Below are positions 1 to 3,625 of a stretch of 5,699 nucleotides of DNA, piece by piece (position 1 is the stretch's first letter; every line of letters starts with the position of its first letter). Location of the stretch: NCBI GenBank assembly GCA_003545155.1, contig DQCH01000077.1, positions 1 to 5,699 on the forward strand. The letters run 5' to 3'. The translations under genes were made by a program, and so were the position numbers. This stretch comes from Candidatus Acetothermia bacterium (GTDB lineage Bacteria > Bipolaricaulota > Bipolaricaulia > UBA7950 > UBA9294). The notes under the pieces are model-generated. The model had not been told where the DNA came from. It saw only the letters and a program-made list of their open reading frames with translations, and did no database searches.

Positions 1-1
1 T

Positions 2-166
2 GTCATGAAGCAGAACCCTGCACTTGCTTCAATCAGCGACATTCTGCTGAGCGTGATCATCGGGGCAACGGTTATCCATGAACTGATCGGCCCGCTCACC
101 TCCAAGATGGCACTACAGAAGGCGGGTGAGCTCTTAGCACCGTCTTCGCGCAAGCCCACGTCTTAA
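2..166 (+). CDS. Cation/proton antiporter, C-terminal fragment (5' end outside window)
   Basis: This is the last 54 codons of a gene entering from the left, read in the frame starting at base 2 and ending at TAA 164-166. The peptide has a hydrophobic helix (about ILLSVIIGATVIHELIGP) followed by a short amphipathic stretch (KMALQKAGEL) and a polar tail. A final transmembrane helix with a Glu-x-x-Gly-Pro element, then an Ala-Leu-x-Lys-Ala-Gly-Glu turn, is what I recall from the ends of Kef/CPA-type sodium or potassium/proton antiporters in the inner membrane. No ion-binding residues or regulatory domain can be seen because most of the protein is missing. It is separated by 114 bases from the next gene and is probably a different transcription unit. 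The family call is from pattern memory on a short fragment; another polytopic transporter is possible. Confidence 0.65.
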   Translation, partial: VMKQNPALASISDILLSVIIGATVIHELIGPLTSKMALQKAGELLAPSSRKPTS

Positions 167-187
167 TTCAGATTCTGCCTAGCATGT

Positions 188-228
188 CGGGGTTGATATT
201 CGCTCTTATCTTCACCCGCTTTTTTTTT
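188..228 (+). terminator. Possible weak terminator of the antiporter gene
   Basis: A run of nine T (220-228) follows a short imperfect pairing between CGGG(G)T at 188-193 and ACCCG at 214-218. The T-run is clear, but the stem is short, has a bulge and a 20-base loop, so Rho-independent termination is only plausible. The position, just after the antiporter stop and before the next promoter-like box, suits it. Confidence 0.3.
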
Positions 229-242
229 AAGCCGCGATCGGC

Positions 243-248
243 TATACT
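243..248 (+). promoter_or_regulatory. Candidate -10 box for the PKD protein gene
   Basis: TATACT, five of six matches to the bacterial sigma-70 type -10 consensus, lies 32 bases before the start codon at 281. At the proper spacing upstream there is only the T-run, not a good TTGACA. A better -35-like TTGATA at 193-198 is too far away. A small inverted repeat AGCCG-CGAT-CGGCT (230-243) touches the box and could be an operator or chance. Confidence 0.4.
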
Positions 249-267
249 AACCCCCCTGAAATCACCT

Positions 268-273
268 GGAGGT
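268..273 (+). promoter_or_regulatory. Ribosome binding site for the PKD protein gene
   Basis: GGAGGT ends seven bases before ATG 281, a near-ideal Shine-Dalgarno match and spacing. It supports that start over any downstream ATG. Confidence 0.85.
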
Positions 274-280
274 GTAGAAC

Positions 281-1090
281 ATGTGTAGAAAGGTCATCCT
301 GTCTGTCATCTTGTTGGTCCTCTTTGCAGTGCCCGCCCTGAGTGAATCTCTTGAAGTTCTTAATCCGAATTCGACGGACTACTCCGCTGCCGAACTGGCA
401 GTGCTCCTACCAGCACTTGACGATCTTACCAAGGTGCTAAACGATTACGCACTCGGTTCGCAGCGCTGGTTCACCCCTGAGGAGTGGGAAAGCCTCAACT
501 TTTCCGTCTACACTGCGGGAACCTTGGCCGAACTGGGATACGAGACGCGGCTGGTCCAGCAGGGTGGTTGGCCTGACGGGGTGCACACCTGGGTCCTAGT
601 AGGGATCTCTCTGGTAGAGCGAACAGTCTGGATCCCGGTGGAGGCCTCCCCGACACCGGGGCGAAAGCAGCCGATCCTCGGCACCATTGCAAGCTATACA
701 GATGGCACGGGAAAGCGATGGTTCGAGGCGGATTACCTCGAGTTCGGTGAAGAGATCCAGCTGCCCCCGAACCTTCCGCCGGTGGCGATAATCCGCCTGA
801 TCCCAACTCGTGGCACAGTCGGCCTGGAGACGGTCTTTATGGCAGCAACCTCGTATGATCCTGATCCCGACGACGAAATCGTACGTTATGATTGGGATTT
901 TGGAGATGGGATGACCTCCCGATTACAGACCGTTCGCCACGTGTTCACAGAAGCTTCAGACTACATCGTCTTCCTAACCGTTACTGACAGCCGCGGTGCA
1001 AGCACCACTACAAGTATCACTTTCAAGGTTGCACAACCAAGAGAGTCTAGTCCAGGATCTAAGTCCGGCGGGTGCGGCTGCGGGAAGTAA
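281..1090 (+). CDS. Exported transglutaminase-like fold plus PKD-domain protein
   Basis: The 269-residue protein starts with a Sec signal peptide (residues 1 to about 21: Arg-Lys, a hydrophobic core, VPALS), so it should act outside the cytoplasm. Residues about 60-122 look like a transglutaminase/papain-like core: a helix before a 'GYETRLV' strand, then 'GVHTWVLV' with His102 in the usual catalytic-His setting, then 'WIPVEASP' with Glu121 where Asp is normal. The catalytic Cys position appears to be Ser75 (NFS), so it is probably not an active transglutaminase or cysteine protease. Residues about 165-252 form a PKD beta-sandwich, shown by the hallmark WDFGDG (205-210), 'HVFTEASDY' and 'LTVTDSRG'. 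PKD domains usually serve binding or spacing in surface proteins. The protein ends in a Ser/Gly linker and GGCGCGK. The start is fixed by a strong ribosome site. The PKD call is firm; the transglutaminase-like call is by eye, and the cellular role is unknown. Confidence 0.85.
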   Translation: MCRKVILSVILLVLFAVPALSESLEVLNPNSTDYSAAELAVLLPALDDLTKVLNDYALGSQRWFTPEEWESLNFSVYTAGTLAELGYETRLVQQGGWPDGVHTWVLVGISLVERTVWIPVEASPTPGRKQPILGTIASYTDGTGKRWFEADYLEFGEEIQLPPNLPPVAIIRLIPTRGTVGLETVFMAATSYDPDPDDEIVRYDWDFGDGMTSRLQTVRHVFTEASDYIVFLTVTDSRGASTTTSITFKVAQPRESSPGSKSGGCGCGK

Positions 1091-1256
1091 GAGCACCACC
1101 TACGGCAACGAGATAGCGTCGCACACAAGGTGCGACGCTACAAAAACGGAGGTTGGGCGGGGCACCTTCCCGACGTTAAAGGAACACTTTCCTGACTAGG
1201 ATCCTAGAGCAATTGTTGTCTTTGCTCGACGTCCTTTCACCTTGGAGACCTAAAAG
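1091..1256. other. Intergenic stretch between PKD gene and M1 peptidase gene
   Basis: These 166 bases hold no gene I can support. A perfect 11-bp stem-loop lies at 1114-1140. Two weaker hairpins follow: GTTGGG pairing with CCCGAC (one wobble pair) at about 1152-1173, and AGGAA-CACT-TTCCT at about 1180-1194. I see no convincing -35/-10 pair before the M1 gene. A GGAG at 1244-1247 is its ribosome site. Confidence 0.6.
1114..1140 (+). repeat. Perfect 11-bp inverted repeat (stem-loop)
   Basis: TAGCGTCGCAC (1114-1124) is exactly complementary to GTGCGACGCTA (1130-1140), leaving a five-base loop ACAAG. It starts 24 bases after the stop of the PKD protein gene, where a terminator or 3'-end-protecting hairpin would be expected. 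It is not followed by a T-run (the next bases are CAAAAACGG), so it is not a textbook intrinsic terminator on either strand. It could be an RNA-processing or stability hairpin, or a dispersed repeat. Confidence 0.75.
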
Positions 1257-2702
1257 ATGAAAATACGCCAACGAGGTATCACCCTTGGAATCCTTCTCTT
1301 CTTTTCTCTTACCGCCCTTTCGGACGGCCTTCCCCTTCCCAATCCAGAGGAGATACCCCACTATGAGATCGCCCTTGACATCGACTTCACAGGAGGGACA
1401 TTTAGCGGGGTAGAAAGGATAAAATTTGTCAACGCTACGGGAGAAAAGCTCGATGAAGTCTTCTTTCGGCTCTACCCAAACGCTTCTGCGATCTACGGAG
1501 ACGGCCTTCTCAGCGTGGAGGAGGTTCTCGTAGAGGGTGATGTGGTCGAGACTTCAACCTTTATGGATGAGACCATTCTGATGGTCGCCCTTCCTTCTCC
1601 CCTGGAAGATGCGGAAACCATATCTCTTGAGTTGCGGTTTAACGGTCGCCCCGCGGTGTGGGGCTCCCCCGGGGGAACATCGTCGCATGTCGGCTACGGA
1701 ATTTACGCCGCCTCCGCGCGGACGATGACCCTGGCCTCGTTCTATCCCATCCTTGCTGTCTACGATGAGGAGGGGTGGAACATCGATCCAGTTTATGAGA
1801 TCGGCGATCCCGTCTTTAGCACAATCGCCATATACTCGGTGAGCCTAACCACCGAACCCGGCCTTACCGTCCTCACCTCGGGGAGGCTCATAAATCAAAA
1901 ATTAAATGAGGAACAGTGCTCTTATCGATTTGCGGGGAAAGGGATGCGTGACTTTATCATCACCTTGGGCAAAGGGTACACGCAGTGCATCGAGCATGTC
2001 GGTGCGGTCGCATTAAGGACAAGCTTCTTCCCAGAACACGCCCAGGCGGGGCAGATCGCGATGGCGCACGCCAAAGCAGCGATTACCCTCTATAAGCAGC
2101 TCTTCGGACCCTTCGCCTACGACGAGCTCGACCTGGTTGAGGTCCCACTTGAGCGGGCCGCAGGGGTTGAGTACCCTGGGTTAATCCTCATCGCTGAAGG
2201 ATACAGCGACAACCCTTACGATCGCTTCTTTAGCATCATCGTCTCACACGAGACCGCACATCAGTGGTTTTACGCCGTGGTGGGAAACGACGTGATCGAG
2301 GAACCGTGGCTCGATGAAGCCTTTGCCACCTTCGCCTCCCTCCTGTTTCTTGAAGAAACCTGTGGGGTCAAGGTCGCCCGCACGACAATCGCAAACTGGC
2401 AAGCTTCATACCGATCCACCTGCGCCTGTCATCCAGAGCTCTCCGTTACAAGTCCACTCTATTACTTCCCCGACTCAGCCACCTACAACGCATTCGTCTA
2501 CTATGGTGGTGCACTCTTCCTCGATGAGGTACGAAGGACCATCGGCGATACCGCCTTCTTTGCTGCCCTCTCCGCATACTACCACGATTTAGCCTTCCAG
2601 GTCGCTTGCGCTTTTGATCTCCTCTGGCATCTTGAAGAGGCCTGTGCATGCGACCTTTCTGAGGTTTTCTCAAGCTACCTCAACCCGCAGGAGAAAAACT
2701 GA
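1257..2702 (+). CDS. Exported M1-family zinc aminopeptidase
   Basis: The 481-residue protein has a Sec signal peptide (residues 1 to about 22) and an M1 N-terminal beta-domain opening with 'HYEIALDIDF' and 'FFRLYPNA'. The catalytic domain carries the exopeptidase motif 'AGVEYPG' (Glu305, binding the substrate amino terminus), the zinc site HETAH (His331, Glu332, His335) and the third zinc ligand Glu354 in 'WLDEAFATF', with exactly 18 residues between. The tyrosine region 'YNAFVYYGG' gives Tyr410 and Tyr415, spaced like Tyr378 and Tyr383 of leukotriene A4 hydrolase. It should therefore be an active enzyme removing amino-terminal residues from peptides outside the cytoplasm. It is shorter than classic 600-870 residue M1 enzymes and ends with the catalytic domain, lacking the C-terminal helical or HEAT-like domain. 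Two Cys-x-Cys pairs (389/391, 463/465) are unusual. ATG 1257 follows GGAG by nine bases. Substrate preference cannot be read from sequence. Confidence 0.95.
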   Translation: MKIRQRGITLGILLFFSLTALSDGLPLPNPEEIPHYEIALDIDFTGGTFSGVERIKFVNATGEKLDEVFFRLYPNASAIYGDGLLSVEEVLVEGDVVETSTFMDETILMVALPSPLEDAETISLELRFNGRPAVWGSPGGTSSHVGYGIYAASARTMTLASFYPILAVYDEEGWNIDPVYEIGDPVFSTIAIYSVSLTTEPGLTVLTSGRLINQKLNEEQCSYRFAGKGMRDFIITLGKGYTQCIEHVGAVALRTSFFPEHAQAGQIAMAHAKAAITLYKQLFGPFAYDELDLVEVPLERAAGVEYPGLILIAEGYSDNPYDRFFSIIVSHETAHQWFYAVVGNDVIEEPWLDEAFATFASLLFLEETCGVKVARTTIANWQASYRSTCACHPELSVTSPLYYFPDSATYNAFVYYGGALFLDEVRRTIGDTAFFAALSAYYHDLAFQVACAFDLLWHLEEACACDLSEVFSSYLNPQEKN

Positions 2703-2799
2703 AGCTAAATTGCCTCAACGACCTTGATCTTTTGGAGAAACTTTTAACCAACATCTGGTGTATATTTAGACGATCCACAAATGCTAAGGGAGGCATCCA
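2703..2799 (+). promoter_or_regulatory. Intergenic gap with a candidate promoter
   Basis: A TATATT at 2761-2766, preceded by TG at 2759-2760, could be a -10 box about 34 bases before ATG 2800. No good -35 lies at 16-18 bases upstream; TTGGAG at 2732-2737 is too distant. No hairpin plus T-run follows the M1 stop, so read-through from the M1 gene into the next pair is also possible. Confidence 0.35.
2788..2793 (+). promoter_or_regulatory. Ribosome binding site for the propeptide-like protein gene
   Basis: GGGAGG (within AAGGGAGG) sits six bases before ATG 2800, supporting this start. An ATG at 2781, upstream of the site, is in another frame and is not used. Confidence 0.85.
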
Positions 2800-3609
2800 A
2801 TGATCAATCGCTTTAAGGTAACAGGTGTCCTTGCTGCTCTCCTGATAGGTACTTTCCTTGGGGGAGCAAACGTGTTTTGTGACGAGGCAAAGCTAGTTCA
2901 AACTTCCTACTACTTAATCTCAATCGGAGGGATTAAGACCCCGCTTGCCTCACTGATTCAAACCGCCAAAGAAAACGGGTTCACCATCATCGTCCGCAGT
3001 GTCGAGGAGGTAACCTCCTACAAAGGAAGCGAACTCACGCAGGAACCAGAAGCGGTCCTTCTTGAAGCAGATTCCTTGCTCTACGTCGACGATGGTTTCC
3101 TCCTCCTGCGCGTGAATGGGGACGACCTTGACTACACAGTGCGCCCTGGTGATGGGGGCTACACATTGATCATCTTCCCGCACCGAGACCTCCCGCAGGA
3201 AGAGACCATCTTCTCCTTACTAGGTACGCTGCAAAAATTAGGGGTGATCGGAGCAGAAGTTACAATGGAAGGGTTCCAACCATTCGAGAAGGACGCAGAG
3301 AAAGGTCCTAAACCCCCCGCCGAAGCCGCTATCGACTCTGACCTCTATGGTCTAACCGTGGCTGCGGACTGGTTCTCCTTTGCCTCCTTTATTGGCCTCA
3401 CCCGAGTGGGGCTACGGATAGAGGTTGTGGCAGAGAAACTCCCCGGCGGAGCGATCCCCGAGGAGTTCCAACCCTACATCATCGCTGGAAGCGAGACCGA
3501 CCAGCTCGCCAAGCTCCTTCTCCCTATTCATCGCCTGGTAGACTTGGCGCAATCGAGTACCATCGGCTACGTCAGGCCGCCCTACCAACCTCAGCCGCTA
3601 AGTCCTTAA
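2800..3609 (+). CDS. Exported protein with a C-terminal subtilase-propeptide-like module
   Basis: The 269-residue protein has a signal peptide (residues 1 to about 23-27, hydrophobic VLAALLIGTFLGGA). Cys27 is preceded by Phe, so it is not a lipobox and a soluble exported protein is more likely. I do not recognise residues about 30-160, a mixed alpha/beta region rich in hydrophobic strands ('FTIIVRSVEEV', 'AVLLEADSLLYVDDG', 'YTLIIFPHRD'). A charged Lys/Pro linker at about 163-176 follows. Residues about 203-269 resemble the propeptide region before the S8 catalytic domain in the next gene: 'IEVVAEKLPGG', 'LLLPIHRLVDLA' and 'IGYVRPPYQP' correspond to 'VTVVLEPLGG', 'VDIPLSLLEVIA' and 'ITFIRPPYIP' there. 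No protease catalytic motif is present and the protein stops after the signature. It lies 16 bases upstream of the protease gene, almost certainly in one transcript. A trans-acting propeptide (inhibitor or folding aid) or a protease remnant are the leading ideas; both are inference. Confidence 0.85.
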   Translation: MINRFKVTGVLAALLIGTFLGGANVFCDEAKLVQTSYYLISIGGIKTPLASLIQTAKENGFTIIVRSVEEVTSYKGSELTQEPEAVLLEADSLLYVDDGFLLLRVNGDDLDYTVRPGDGGYTLIIFPHRDLPQEETIFSLLGTLQKLGVIGAEVTMEGFQPFEKDAEKGPKPPAEAAIDSDLYGLTVAADWFSFASFIGLTRVGLRIEVVAEKLPGGAIPEEFQPYIIAGSETDQLAKLLLPIHRLVDLAQSSTIGYVRPPYQPQPLSP

Positions 3610-3613
3610 ACAA

Positions 3614-3621
3614 GGGGGAGG
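3614..3621 (+). promoter_or_regulatory. Ribosome binding site fixing the S8 protease start
   Basis: GGGGGAGG, four bases after the previous stop codon (3607-3609), ends four bases before ATG 3626. The ATG leads directly into a clean signal peptide, so this start is well supported. Confidence 0.85.
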
Positions 3622-3625
3622 AATC

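Noticed and set aside
193..198. TTGATA as a -35 box for the gene at 281
   Set aside because: The spacing to TATACT at 243 is 44 bases, and no -10-like hexamer lies 16-18 bases downstream of it.
230..243. AGCCG-CGAT-CGGCT as a terminator hairpin
   Set aside because: The T-run is upstream of it on the plus strand, and on the minus strand the hairpin is followed by A's, so it cannot be an intrinsic terminator in either direction.
996..1199. Small plus-strand open frame of 67 codons
   Set aside because: It starts inside the PKD gene in another frame, has no ribosome site, and runs through the perfect stem-loop. The translation shows no recognisable feature.
1665..1676. 12-bp palindrome TCCCCCGGGGGA
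   Set aside because: It is inside the M1 coding region (Gly-Ser-Pro-Gly-Gly codons) and is best explained as coding sequence.
2857..2883. Lipoprotein signal at Cys27 of the protein at 2800
   Set aside because: The residues before the Cys are Asn-Val-Phe, which does not fit the lipobox (small residue needed just before Cys). An ordinary signal peptidase I site is more likely.
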